From assembly GCA_037191015.1 (NCBI GenBank), contig JBBCKD010000001.1, forward strand, positions 248,001 to 312,000: a stretch of DNA of 64,000 nt. Direction: 5' to 3'. The stretch comes from Ravibacter sp037191015. Its GTDB lineage: Bacteria > Bacteroidota > Bacteroidia > Cytophagales > Spirosomataceae. The first letter of the stretch is position 1. Every line of letters begins with the position of its first letter. Made by a program: the position numbers and the translations under genes. Under the pieces are notes generated by a model, which saw nothing but the letters and a program-made list of their open reading frames with translations, was not told the origin of the DNA and ran no database searches. Shown here in pieces: positions 27,182 to 34,405 of this stretch.

Positions 27182-27427
27182 CTACTTCAGATAAACTTTC
27201 GGATCGCCATAAAGCTTTGTACGCAGCTCATTGGCTTTAAGCTCAAGCTCGGGCTTCTCTTCATATTTGAATGAAAGCTGCCGCGCGGCCGAATCGGGAT
27301 GCACGCCGTATACCCACTGGCTCCCTGCTCTTACATCTTTCTGGATGGCCTTATTATATTTCTGATATTCGCACGACGACAACAGTGCGGTACCTGTCAG
27401 AATAGCTGCAACAATCTTTATGTTCAT
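27182..27427 (-). CDS. Small lipoprotein of unknown function
   Basis: 81 residues; ATG at 27425-27427 gives the lipoprotein signal MNIKIVAAILTGTALLSSC with lipid Cys19. The mature part (about 62 residues) is charged and has no motif I recognise (SSCEYQKYNKAIQKD, then QLSFKYEEKPELELKANELR). It has its own promoter and intrinsic terminator, so it is a single-gene unit. No function can be assigned. Confidence 0.7.
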   Translation of the reverse strand: MNIKIVAAILTGTALLSSCEYQKYNKAIQKDVRAGSQWVYGVHPDSAARQLSFKYEEKPELELKANELRTKLYGDPKVYLK

Positions 27428-27468
27428 AATATTCAGGTGCTGAAATTCCAGCCGTTTAACGGAAAGCA

Positions 27469-27500
27469 CAAAAATAGGACGCAAAAAATTGACGACCAAA
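27469..27500 (-). promoter_or_regulatory. Bacteroidota-type promoter of the small lipoprotein gene
   Basis: On the minus strand TTTG (27500-27497), 20 bp, then TATTTTTG (27476-27469), which fits TTTG-N19/20-TAnnTTTG. It lies 42 bp before the start codon and supports the start chosen. Confidence 0.65.
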
Positions 27501-27525
27501 AGTTACCGACTCTTTTGCGACAAAT

Positions 27526-29250
27526 TTATAAGCTTTCTAATTCCGATTTCACAAATCCGATCAGGTCGGCAATATGCCTTTCAGAGAAATCAAACGGGAT
27601 ACCGGCTGCTTTGTAGATATCGCCGATCGTCGCCGTATATCCCAACCGGAGCGCATTCAGATATTCTTCAAGGCCTTTTGCATGGTCCTCCCTGTAGTTC
27701 TTCCACACGGCGATCGCGCCCAACTGGGCAATGCCGTATTCGATGTAGTAGAAGGGCACTTCGTAGATATGCAGCTGCCTTTGCCATGCATAGCTCCTGA
27801 ACCTCTCCAGTCCCGACCAGTCGGTTATGCTTTCGGCAAATTCCCCGAAAATGCGGTTCCAGGCCAGGCTTCTTTCTTCGTGGGAGTGGGCCGGATGCTC
27901 ATATAGCCAGTGCTGGAATTTGTCGACCGTAGCCACCCAGGGGAGGGTTTCTATTATCGATTCAAGATGCTGCCGTTTAGCCCGCACGAGATCCTGCCCG
28001 TTATCGAAAAACTCATCCCAGTAGTCCATAGTCAGAAGTTCCATCGACATAGAGGCCAGCTCGGCCACTTCCGAGGGCGTATGCTTGAAGCTGTTGAGAA
28101 GGAGGTCGCGCGTCACGAAGGAATGTACCGCGTGCCCGCCTTCGTGCAGCAGCGTGATCATGTCGCGGAGGTTCGATGTCGCATTCATAAAAATGAACGG
28201 TACCCCGATTTCGGAGAGCGGGTAGTTGTACCCTCCGGGCGCCTTGCCCTTTCTTGATTCCAGGTCGAGGTGGTTCATCGCCTTCATGACGCGCAGGCAG
28301 TCGCCGAGATAGGGATCGAGGCGAGTAAAGCAGCGGATGGTTTTGTTCAGGAGATCTTTACCTCCTTCAAAGGGTTTCAGCGGGGCCCTCCCGTCTACGT
28401 CCACCTTGTGATCCCACGGGCGAAGCGAAGCAAGCTGCAGTTTGTTCCGGCGTTCTTCCGCCATGTTGTTGAGCAGGGGGACTACCGAGCGGGACACGGC
28501 CGTGTGAAAGTCGAAACAATCCTGCGGCGTGTAGTCAAACCTGCCCATAGCAGCAAACATATAGTCGCGGTAGTTGTCGAAACCGGCGTTTTTCCCTGTT
28601 TGATCCCTGAGCGCGATCAGCTTGTCCAGCAGCTCGTCGAGCGTTTCATGATCCTGGTACCGTCGTTCGGCAATGGCCTTCCATGCCGTCTCCCTGGTCG
28701 CCCGGTCTGTAGATTGCAGCCGGTCGGCGGCTTTCTGAAGCGTCATTTCCTCGCCATCGAGGGTAACGGTCATTGCTCCTGCTATGGCGCCGTACTTTCT
28801 TTCTTCGGATTGGGCTTCCGTTTGAAGAGGGATATTCTCGTCCCGGAAAATTTCAATCGCCTTACGCATCCCGCGGAGCATAATCCCGAATCCCTGTTCG
28901 CTCAGTTCGCCCAGGAAGGGATCGGAGATCGCTTTTTTATCCAGCTCGTTTCCGGCTGCAGCCAGGTGGGGCTGTATTTCGGATATAAAAAACTGAAGTT
29001 CCTTTATCAGGTCTTCATTGGCGGTGTCGCAGGTCTGGCGGATATATCGCCAGGCAAAATTTTCGGACAGGTAGGATTCCAGCTCGCTACGGTCTGTAAA
29101 CCACTTCCTCAGATCTCCGGCGCTCTCTATAGACCTGTTTTGGAGATTCTCGAACAGCGGCTTCAGATCCTCCCACGAGGAAAACTGAAAATCTTCTCCG
29201 ATAAAATTCCTGGCCGGTCTTGAGGGGATTTTGATAGCTTGGGTACTCAT
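27526..29250 (-). CDS. M3-family oligoendopeptidase (PepF-like)
   Basis: 574-residue cytoplasmic zinc peptidase that degrades oligopeptides. The zinc-binding HEGGHAVHSF motif is at about residues 370-379 (two His ligands and the catalytic Glu), with the third ligand Glu in the following SEVAELASMSMELL segment. The N-terminal helical part and the C-terminal GYTATIGDIYKAAGIPFDFS match oligoendopeptidase F relatives of 560-600 residues. The protein has no signal peptide. It is followed by the 98-bp gap to the small lipoprotein gene. Confidence 0.93.
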   Translation of the reverse strand: MSTQAIKIPSRPARNFIGEDFQFSSWEDLKPLFENLQNRSIESAGDLRKWFTDRSELESYLSENFAWRYIRQTCDTANEDLIKELQFFISEIQPHLAAAGNELDKKAISDPFLGELSEQGFGIMLRGMRKAIEIFRDENIPLQTEAQSEERKYGAIAGAMTVTLDGEEMTLQKAADRLQSTDRATRETAWKAIAERRYQDHETLDELLDKLIALRDQTGKNAGFDNYRDYMFAAMGRFDYTPQDCFDFHTAVSRSVVPLLNNMAEERRNKLQLASLRPWDHKVDVDGRAPLKPFEGGKDLLNKTIRCFTRLDPYLGDCLRVMKAMNHLDLESRKGKAPGGYNYPLSEIGVPFIFMNATSNLRDMITLLHEGGHAVHSFVTRDLLLNSFKHTPSEVAELASMSMELLTMDYWDEFFDNGQDLVRAKRQHLESIIETLPWVATVDKFQHWLYEHPAHSHEERSLAWNRIFGEFAESITDWSGLERFRSYAWQRQLHIYEVPFYYIEYGIAQLGAIAVWKNYREDHAKGLEEYLNALRLGYTATIGDIYKAAGIPFDFSERHIADLIGFVKSELESL

Positions 29251-29302
29251 ATTGGTAAAGACATTAAAGACTGAAAATGGCCGCCGGCGCGGTAAGATAT
29301 AA

Positions 29303-29374
29303 AACCATTAAGGAATTAAGGGATATTAAGATTTCATTCTAATACGCCTTAATGATCTTAATTCCTTAATGGTT
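29303..29374. repeat. 18-bp inverted repeat in the pepF/nicotinamidase gap
   Basis: AACCATTAAGGAATTAAG (29303-29320) is perfectly complementary to 29357-29374, with a 36-nt loop that itself contains related TTAAG/CTTAA pieces. It sits after the nicotinamidase-like gene and before the M3 peptidase gene (both minus strand). It may terminate the first transcript or be a dispersed AT-rich palindrome. Confidence 0.6.
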
Positions 29375-29420
29375 CATAACTAAAATGGGTTCACAATTAA
29401 ATTTCCGATTGTTTATCTGC

Positions 29421-30209
29421 TTACACGTCTGTCGATAAGCCAAACCGGATCCCTTTTGAAGCTGCTTCCGCATAGATCGGGTCTGCCAAATGCCCCATTC
29501 CGGAGACATCGGACATACAATCCGTTAAAAGCGTGATCCGGGGAATAAGTTCCGGGGCATATTTTGAAATTTGCCTGACGCTGGTAGCGACGCAGTGGGA
29601 GCGGGCTTCCCCGCAGATCAGTATATTGTCATACTCTCCAAGCTGCGCAAGCAATTGCCTGTTCAGCTGCGTATCGGGGTCGCCGCCCATGGGAACCTGC
29701 GCTTCGAATATCCCGAAATGCTCCGTAAAAGGGTTCAGTCCTTTTATCACGGTCAGGTGGTTTCTCCCCGTCAGTCTTGCCCGGTCCCGAAGCGCCATAG
29801 CCAGAACCGGCTCCAGCGCATGACCGGCAGTACCCAGCACGCAATGTTCCGGCCATATAAAATGAGTGAACTGACCCTGGCTTTCAAGCCTCTCCAGGTA
29901 CAGGAGCACCCATTCCTCTTCCCACAGCGGCTTCCATCTTCCGTTCTTGACATCGCTGAAAGTGATAGCTGTAAACGGATCGGGATTGCGGCCTTCCGTG
30001 TTTGTCCAGAATCCGGGGTGAGAAATGTCGAGCACCTGGTGCGTATCGAGCGTTACGATAACATCGTCTATGGCGGCGGCAGATCCGGCACGCAGCAGTC
30101 CGGCTATCCTTACGATATCCTGGTCCGCTCCCGGTACAAAAAGCGCTCCGGCCGGATTGCAGAAATCGAACTGGGCGTCAACAATAAGTAGCAATGTGCT
30201 GGCAGACAT
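29421..30209 (-). CDS. Cysteine hydrolase of the isochorismatase/nicotinamidase family
   Basis: 262 residues. The fold-family marks of nicotinamidases are present: LLIVDAQFDFC with catalytic Asp11, a metal site DTHQVLDISHP (Asp55, His57, His64), FIWPEHCVLGTAG, and the nucleophile Cys in CGEARSHCVATSV. These suggest hydrolysis of nicotinamide to nicotinate in NAD salvage. The protein is longer than classical PncA (180-220 residues), with extra sequence around FTHFIWPEHC and LNPFTEHFGIFEAQVPMGGDP, so another amide substrate is possible. It is 32 bp downstream of the ftsY stop, perhaps co-transcribed. Confidence 0.75.
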   Translation of the reverse strand: MSASTLLLIVDAQFDFCNPAGALFVPGADQDIVRIAGLLRAGSAAAIDDVIVTLDTHQVLDISHPGFWTNTEGRNPDPFTAITFSDVKNGRWKPLWEEEWVLLYLERLESQGQFTHFIWPEHCVLGTAGHALEPVLAMALRDRARLTGRNHLTVIKGLNPFTEHFGIFEAQVPMGGDPDTQLNRQLLAQLGEYDNILICGEARSHCVATSVRQISKYAPELIPRITLLTDCMSDVSGMGHLADPIYAEAASKGIRFGLSTDV

Positions 30210-30241
30210 ATACGATAGGAAGTCTCACACCCTCCCGGAGG

Positions 30242-31198
30242 CTATTTTTTAAAGAGAGAGTCTACAAATTCTTCCCGGTCGAAAACCTGGAGGTCGTTCA
30301 TGCCTTCTCCTACTCCTATATATTTGACAGGAATCCTGAATTCATCAGAAATCCCGATTACTACGCCTCCTTTGGCAGTGCCGTCCAGCTTGGTAATAGC
30401 CAATGCAGTGACTTCCGTGGCTTTGGTAAATTCGCGGGCCTGGATTACCGCATTCTGTCCTGTGCTTCCGTCGAGCACCAGCAATACTTCATGGGGAGCT
30501 TCCGGAAGGAACTTTTGTACGACTCTCTTGATCTTGGTGAGCTCGTTCATCAGGTTGACCTTGGTGTGCAGCCGCCCGGCGGTATCGATGATGATCACGT
30601 CAGCCCCGATCTCAACGCCTTTTTTTACGGCGTCAAACGCTACGGCGGAAGGGTCGGTATTCATCCCGTGCTCGATAACCGGTACGTCGACCCTTTTTCC
30701 CCAGAGCTTCAGCTGCTCCACCGCTGCAGCCCGGAAAGTATCGGCGGCGCCGAGCACCACCTTTTTGCCCCGCTGCTGAAACTGGTGCGCCAGCTTGCCG
30801 ATAGTAGTGGTTTTGCCCACGCCGTTGACGCCTACTACCATCATGACGTATGGCTTGGGAAGATGCGCGGTTTCAAAGCTGTTGGATACGCTGACCGACC
30901 TGTTTTCAGTAAGCAGGGCAGCTACTTCCTCACGCAAGATGCGATCCAGCTCATCTGTGTTGGTGTATTTGTCGCGGGCTACCCGTTTTTCTATGCGGTC
31001 GATGATCTTGACTGTCGTCTCTACTCCTACGTCGGAAGAAATCAGGATCTCTTCCAGCTCGTCCAGCACCTCTTCGTCTACTGTCGTCTTTCCTATTACT
31101 GCACGGGAGAGCCTGTCAAAGATGTTATCCTTGGATTTTTCAAGGCCTTTGTCAAGCGTCTCCTTTTTTTCTTTTGAGAAAAAATCAAAAATACCCAT
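30242..31198 (-). CDS. ftsY: Signal recognition particle receptor
   Basis: 318-residue SRP-receptor GTPase that docks ribosomes translating membrane proteins. The N-terminal four-helix bundle is at about residues 15-95; the G domain carries G1 GVNGVGKTTTIGKLA, the DTFRAAA insertion motif, G3 DTAGRLHTKVNLM, and G4 TKLDGTAKGG. It lacks the long acidic A-domain of the E. coli protein, as is usual in this phylum. It follows bL38 and rpmG on the same strand, an arrangement conserved in Bacteroidota that links ribosome and targeting genes. Confidence 0.97.
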   Translation of the reverse strand: MGIFDFFSKEKKETLDKGLEKSKDNIFDRLSRAVIGKTTVDEEVLDELEEILISSDVGVETTVKIIDRIEKRVARDKYTNTDELDRILREEVAALLTENRSVSVSNSFETAHLPKPYVMMVVGVNGVGKTTTIGKLAHQFQQRGKKVVLGAADTFRAAAVEQLKLWGKRVDVPVIEHGMNTDPSAVAFDAVKKGVEIGADVIIIDTAGRLHTKVNLMNELTKIKRVVQKFLPEAPHEVLLVLDGSTGQNAVIQAREFTKATEVTALAITKLDGTAKGGVVIGISDEFRIPVKYIGVGEGMNDLQVFDREEFVDSLFKK

Positions 31199-31297
31199 GG
31201 ATGTTCTGTAAACCTGTTATTCAGCAGACAAGTTATCAACAAAAAAAGTCCCGGCAAAGGGACTTTTCAATAAATCGGCTAAATAAAAGATCTTTGA

Positions 31298-31450
31298 TCA
31301 ACCTTTTAACGCATCCTGAACCGCGTCCAAAGCAACGATTTCTTCTTTGAACGTATAAGCGCCTGTCTTGGGTGACTTCACGGCTCTGATCACTTTTGCA
31401 TATGCCTTACCCCCTTCTTTTTTCAGGGTAGCAACTACCTTCTTTGCCAT
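31298..31450 (-). CDS. Ribosomal protein bL38 (DUF4295)
   Basis: 50 residues: MAKKVVATLKKEGGKAYAKV, then a basic strand region, ending in VALDAVQDALKG. It is highly basic. The family was known only as DUF4295 until it was seen in the Flavobacterium ribosome structure and named bL38, a Bacteroidota-specific large-subunit protein. It lies 29 bp after rpmG and about 100 bp before ftsY. Start ATG 31448-31450. Confidence 0.85.
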   Translation of the reverse strand: MAKKVVATLKKEGGKAYAKVIRAVKSPKTGAYTFKEEIVALDAVQDALKG

Positions 31451-31479
31451 TGCGTTATATTTTTAAATTCCAGTAAAGA

Positions 31480-31662
31480 CTATTTGATTTCCTTATGAAC
31501 GGTAATTTTCCTCAGGATAGGATTGTATTTCTTGAGTTCGATCCGAGCCGGGGTATTTTTACGGTTCTTGGTAGTGATATAGCGGGATGTTCCGGGCACA
31601 CCTGAAGTCTTATGTTCGGTGCATTCCAGAATTACCTGTACCCTGTTTCCTTTCTTAGCCAT
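31480..31662 (-). CDS. rpmG: 50S ribosomal protein L33 (bL33)
   Basis: 60-residue basic protein with the L33 sequence VQVILECTEHKTSG and YITTKNRKNTPARIELKKYNP. The zinc-binding cysteine pairs of C+ paralogues are absent (a single Cys), so this is the zinc-free type. In many Bacteroidota rpmB (bL28) precedes rpmG directly; here it does not. Confidence 0.95.
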   Translation of the reverse strand: MAKKGNRVQVILECTEHKTSGVPGTSRYITTKNRKNTPARIELKKYNPILRKITVHKEIK

Positions 31663-31711
31663 TGCCTTGCCTTATAAACCTTATATTAATGATTTTTCAA
31701 ATTTCGGACTG

Positions 31712-31719
31712 CAAAGATA
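31712..31719 (-). promoter_or_regulatory. Putative -7 element of the rpmG operon
   Basis: Minus-strand TATCTTTG fits TAnnTTTG, 50 bp upstream of the rpmG start. A -33 TTG is not clear. Confidence 0.45.
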
Positions 31720-31817
31720 AACGCTTGTTCTGAATAAACTCGCATTTCGATCGGAATTTTATTGAGGAAAATAGAAAAATTGCTGTATAGGCGTGTTTAC
31801 TTTGCTCTTTGTGCCTT

Positions 31818-31870
31818 TCACCGCCCCAACCCCTCCTTGCCAGGGAGGGGTGCCCGAAGGGCGGGGTGGT
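31818..31870. repeat. GC-rich palindromic repeat element
   Basis: About 53 bp with nested inverted repeats: inner ACCCCTCC / GGAGGGGT and outer CCGCCC / GGGCGG, in an otherwise AT-rich gap. The composition contrast and nested symmetry suggest a mobile or dispersed extragenic element rather than a regulatory site. No second copy is seen in this window. Confidence 0.55.
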
Positions 31871-31978
31871 TTAGCTATTTCATGATTTTTTATTATGTTC
31901 GTAACTCTTTTGACAGTATTGCGCTTTTCAGTAGTATTTTTGATTTTTGTTTAAGGTTAACCATTATTTTTAATTGAA

Positions 31979-32479
31979 ATGAATTGTTTTTTCGCTTCCA
32001 GGCGTCTTTTTTCATTGGGATTTCTCGTAGTAGCTGCGGCCGGGTGGGCTGCCTGTTCAAGTAGCGAGACCAAAGAGGCTTACGATAAATATTATGGTAA
32101 AGGGCGTGCCGAGAGAGCGGCTGAAGCGGCAGTTGCCGACAGCATCAAAAGAGTGGAACGGAAAGCTGCCCGGGAAGCAGAAGCGGCCGCAACGCCGGCG
32201 TCGGCAGCCGAAGGAGCGGTTTCCCTGACCCCTCCGGCAGAAGTCGCCGCTTTACTTGAAAAAAATACCTGCTCGGTTTGTCATAAATCCGATGAGCGGC
32301 TGGTAGGCCCGCCGTGGATCGAGATAGCAAAAAAGAATTACAGTACAGACGAAATCGTTTCGCTGGTTTATGAGCCCAAACCGGAGCATTGGCCGGACTA
32401 TCCTCCCATGGCCCCGCTCGCGTTTGTTCCGAAAGAGGACATCGTCAAAATCGGGACCTGGATCAATTCACTCAAATAA
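31979..32479 (+). CDS. Class I cytochrome c lipoprotein
   Basis: 166 residues. N-terminal lipoprotein signal (hydrophobic stretch ending GWAACSSS, lipid Cys26). An Ala/Glu/Arg-rich linker follows (about 30-85, likely helical). The cytochrome c domain runs from about 90 to the end, with heme-binding CSVCH and a probable Met axial ligand in YPPMAPLAFVP. It is a small periplasm-facing electron carrier tethered to a membrane; the partner is unknown. It resembles the C-terminal cytochrome domains found attached to Bacteroidota dehydrogenases. Confidence 0.85.
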   Translation: MNCFFASRRLFSLGFLVVAAAGWAACSSSETKEAYDKYYGKGRAERAAEAAVADSIKRVERKAAREAEAAATPASAAEGAVSLTPPAEVAALLEKNTCSVCHKSDERLVGPPWIEIAKKNYSTDEIVSLVYEPKPEHWPDYPPMAPLAFVPKEDIVKIGTWINSLK

Positions 32480-32560
32480 AAATGCTGAGCTTCGTGAGAC
32501 CGGGAGGGGAATGCCCGGGGATCATTGTGTATAAAAGACGCATTTATTCGCGTAAAATAC

Positions 32561-32590
32561 TTGATGTTTAGGATCGAAAGCGTACTTTTG
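32561..32590 (+). promoter_or_regulatory. Promoter of the leader-leuA transcript
   Basis: TTG (32561-32563), 19 bp, then TACTTTTG (32583-32590), an exact match to the Bacteroidota consensus TTG-N19-TAnnTTTG. Transcription would start about 35 bp before the leader ORF. Confidence 0.75.
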
Positions 32591-32629
32591 TGAAAGTGTA
32601 AACAAAAAAGCGAAATTTCGCCAATCAGG

Positions 32630-32689
32630 ATGAAGCTACTTTTTTCAGAGACGTTCCTACTAAATGGCAGACGGCAGTCTGCCCGATGA
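32630..32689 (+). CDS. Leucine leader peptide (19 residues)
   Basis: ATG-to-TGA ORF encoding MKLLFSETFLLNGRRQSAR. Four of 19 codons are Leu, in two pairs: CTA CTT at codons 3-4 and CTA CTA at codons 10-11. CTA appears uncommon in neighbouring genes, where Leu is mostly CTG, CTC or CTT. The pattern FLLNGRR recalls enterobacterial LeuL. The second Leu pair lies just before a 7-bp hairpin, and the stop codon lies 4 bases before the antiterminator-like segment. This is how a ribosome-stalling attenuator should be built. Too short for ordinary gene callers. The ORF and codons are seen directly; the sensing role is inferred from its position before a leucine-pathway gene. Confidence 0.7.
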   Translation: MKLLFSETFLLNGRRQSAR

Positions 32690-32750
32690 GAGAGGTGAGT
32701 TGATGAACGAGTGTACTTACCCTTTCTTATCTTTTGGAAAGGGTTTTTTT
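32666..32750 (+). terminator. Attenuator hairpins and terminator before leuA
   Basis: Hairpin A, GGCAGACGGCAGTCTGCC (32666-32683), has a 7-bp stem and GGCA loop inside the leader ORF. GGTGAGT (32694-32700) can pair with ACTTACC (32715-32721, one G-U). That pairing uses bases of the terminator stem ACCCTTTC (32719-32726) / GAAAGGGT (32737-32744), which ends in seven T. A ribosome at the leader stop codon (32689) would cover GGTGAGT and let the terminator form; one stalled at Leu codons 10-11 would leave it free and prevent termination. Confidence 0.7.
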
Positions 32751-32796
32751 ATCGGACAATTAATACGTTAATCGAACATATTTTCAAATAGTACCC

Positions 32797-33951
32797 ATGA
32801 GCCAAAGAGTGTACATCTTTGACACGACCCTGCGGGACGGAGAGCAAGTGCCGGGCTGTCAGCTTTCTACAGAAGAAAAGATAGTAGTAGCCAAGCAGCT
32901 CGAAAAGCTGGGAGTAGACGTAATCGAAGCAGGGTTCCCGGTCTCCAGTCCGGGTGACTTCCGCTCTGTTGTTGAAATCTCAAAGGCGGTTTCGGAGCCG
33001 ACTATCTGTGCGCTTTCAAGAGCTGTAGCTGCTGATATCGAAGCGGCGGGCGAGGCGTTGAAGTATGCCAGGCGCGGCAGGATACACACAGGGATAGGTT
33101 CGTCCGATATCCATATACAGCATAAGTTCAATACAACCAGGGAAAAAATTATCGAGCGTGCCATAGATGCTACCAAACTGGCCCGGAGCCTGGTGGAAGA
33201 TGTGGAGTTCTATTGCGAAGACGCAGGACGGGCAGATCTTCAGTTTCTGGCTCAGCTTGTCGAAGCAGTGATAGGCGCCGGAGCTACTGTAGTCAATATT
33301 CCTGACACTACCGGCTATTGTCTTCCTGAGGAGTACGCCTCCAAGATCAGGTATATTTTTGAAAATGTGAAGAACGTGCATAAGGCGACGATTTCCATAC
33401 ACTGTCATAACGACCTGGGGCTTGCGACTGCCAATTCCCTGGCAGGGATCCAGGAGGGAGCAAGGCAGGTGGAAGTGACGGTAAACGGGATCGGGGAAAG
33501 GGCCGGGAATACCTCGCTTGAGGAAGTTGTGATGGCTTTGAACATACATCCTGAGCTCGGGCTCCACACCGGCATCAATACACAGCTGATTTACCCGACC
33601 AGCCAGCTGGTTTCCAGGATGATGCGTATGCAGGTACAGGCCAATAAGGCGATCGTCGGGCGGAATGCATTTGCTCACTCGTCGGGTATTCACCAGGACG
33701 GGTTCCTGAAGCACTCCCAGAATTACGAAATCATGAACCCCCAGGATGTGGGAGTTGAAAAATCCGATATTGTGCTCACAGCAAGAAGCGGGCGCCATGC
33801 GCTGAAGCACCGGCTGGAGTTGCTGGGTTTTGTCTACGAGCAATCGGTGCTGGATGTCCTTTACAGGCAGTTCCTGGATGTTGCCGACAACAAGAAAGAG
33901 GTTAACGACGGCGACCTGGTAGAATTGGCCAAGGCGTTGGAACGCGCCTGA
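32797..33951 (+). CDS. leuA: 2-isopropylmalate synthase without regulatory domain
   Basis: 384 residues. The TIM-barrel catalytic domain of the HMG-CoA-lyase-like family is complete: FDTTLRDGEQVPGCQLS (metal and substrate site), EAGFPVSSPGDF, the metal-binding HCHNDLGLATANSLAGIQEGARQVEVTVNGIGERAGNTSLEE, and HSSGIHQDGFLK in the following subdomain. It condenses acetyl-CoA with 2-ketoisovalerate, the first committed step to leucine. Full-length LeuA is about 500 residues with a C-terminal leucine-binding dimer domain; that domain is absent, so feedback inhibition is probably lost. Short LeuA forms are known in Bacteroidota, but a related acyl-CoA ligase of the same family (e.g. citramalate or homocitrate synthase) is not fully excluded. 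The leader attenuator supports leucine. Confidence 0.85.
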   Translation: MSQRVYIFDTTLRDGEQVPGCQLSTEEKIVVAKQLEKLGVDVIEAGFPVSSPGDFRSVVEISKAVSEPTICALSRAVAADIEAAGEALKYARRGRIHTGIGSSDIHIQHKFNTTREKIIERAIDATKLARSLVEDVEFYCEDAGRADLQFLAQLVEAVIGAGATVVNIPDTTGYCLPEEYASKIRYIFENVKNVHKATISIHCHNDLGLATANSLAGIQEGARQVEVTVNGIGERAGNTSLEEVVMALNIHPELGLHTGINTQLIYPTSQLVSRMMRMQVQANKAIVGRNAFAHSSGIHQDGFLKHSQNYEIMNPQDVGVEKSDIVLTARSGRHALKHRLELLGFVYEQSVLDVLYRQFLDVADNKKEVNDGDLVELAKALERA

Positions 33952-34011
33952 CCGGCTTCAGACGCCGGCTGATGGGAAAACCGGTTTTCGTGCCTGACTT
34001 AATTCTCCCTG

Positions 34012-34404
34012 CTATTTTTTCAGAAGCGTGTCTATTGCGCAGCTGTTTGATTCTCCGAATTGAAGAAGGAGTATAAAGAACGACGTATGCAATAGTTGCG
34101 AGGGAATTGCCCCCCAGTTTTCGATCAGGCAGGTTCCGGCGATCAATAATACCATCAGGATACCCCCGGCAAAAGATGCCTGTCGTGTGAAAAGCCCGAT
34201 CAGCACCAGTAAACCTATTATAAATTCGGCGATCGCGATGAAATATCCGAAAGGCAGCACGACGGCTGCCGGGAGTATGGATTTTTCAAAACTTTCGGCG
34301 GTTCCCCGGGCAAACTCGCCCAGTTTGGGTAATCTTACCAGTCCGTGACCGAAGATAGTGGCTCCTATTGCAAGGCGGGCGATAAGATAGGCATTGGTTT
34401 TCAT
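34012..34404 (-). CDS. DoxX-family membrane protein
   Basis: 130 residues with four hydrophobic helices, start at ATG 34402-34404, one base after the panC stop codon. DoxX-like features: ARLAIGATIFGHGLVRLPKL in helix 1, PFGYFIAIAEFIIGLLVLIGLFTR in helices 2-3 and ENWGAIPSQLLHTSFFILLLQFG at the end. The role of DoxX proteins is poorly known (redox or quinone-linked in some cases). It is translationally linked to panC. Confidence 0.75.
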   Translation of the reverse strand: MKTNAYLIARLAIGATIFGHGLVRLPKLGEFARGTAESFEKSILPAAVVLPFGYFIAIAEFIIGLLVLIGLFTRQASFAGGILMVLLIAGTCLIENWGAIPSQLLHTSFFILLLQFGESNSCAIDTLLKK

Positions 34405-34405
34405 G

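Larger units (their letters stand above)
31663..31978. other. 316-bp divergent intergenic region
   Basis: Holds the promoter of rpmG-bL38-ftsY on the left, a GC-rich palindromic repeat in the middle and the start region of the cytochrome c gene on the right. No further gene is seen; in particular there is no rpmB. Confidence 0.6.
32480..32796 (+). other. 317-bp leader and promoter region of leuA
   Basis: Contains, in order: promoter, short leader ORF, hairpin, antiterminator-like pairing and an intrinsic terminator, each listed separately. Together they look like a complete transcription attenuator. Confidence 0.7.

Noticed and set aside
28270..29223. 317-codon plus-strand ORF
   Set aside because: Antisense shadow of the M3 peptidase gene, whose zinc motif and length are clear.
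30194..31177. 327-codon plus-strand ORF
   Set aside because: Antisense shadow of ftsY; the ftsY GTPase motifs are intact on the other strand.
32590..32796. Metabolite riboswitch before leuA
   Set aside because: No SAM, TPP, cobalamin or other known aptamer signature is visible; a Leu-rich ORF with terminator and antiterminator explains the leader better.
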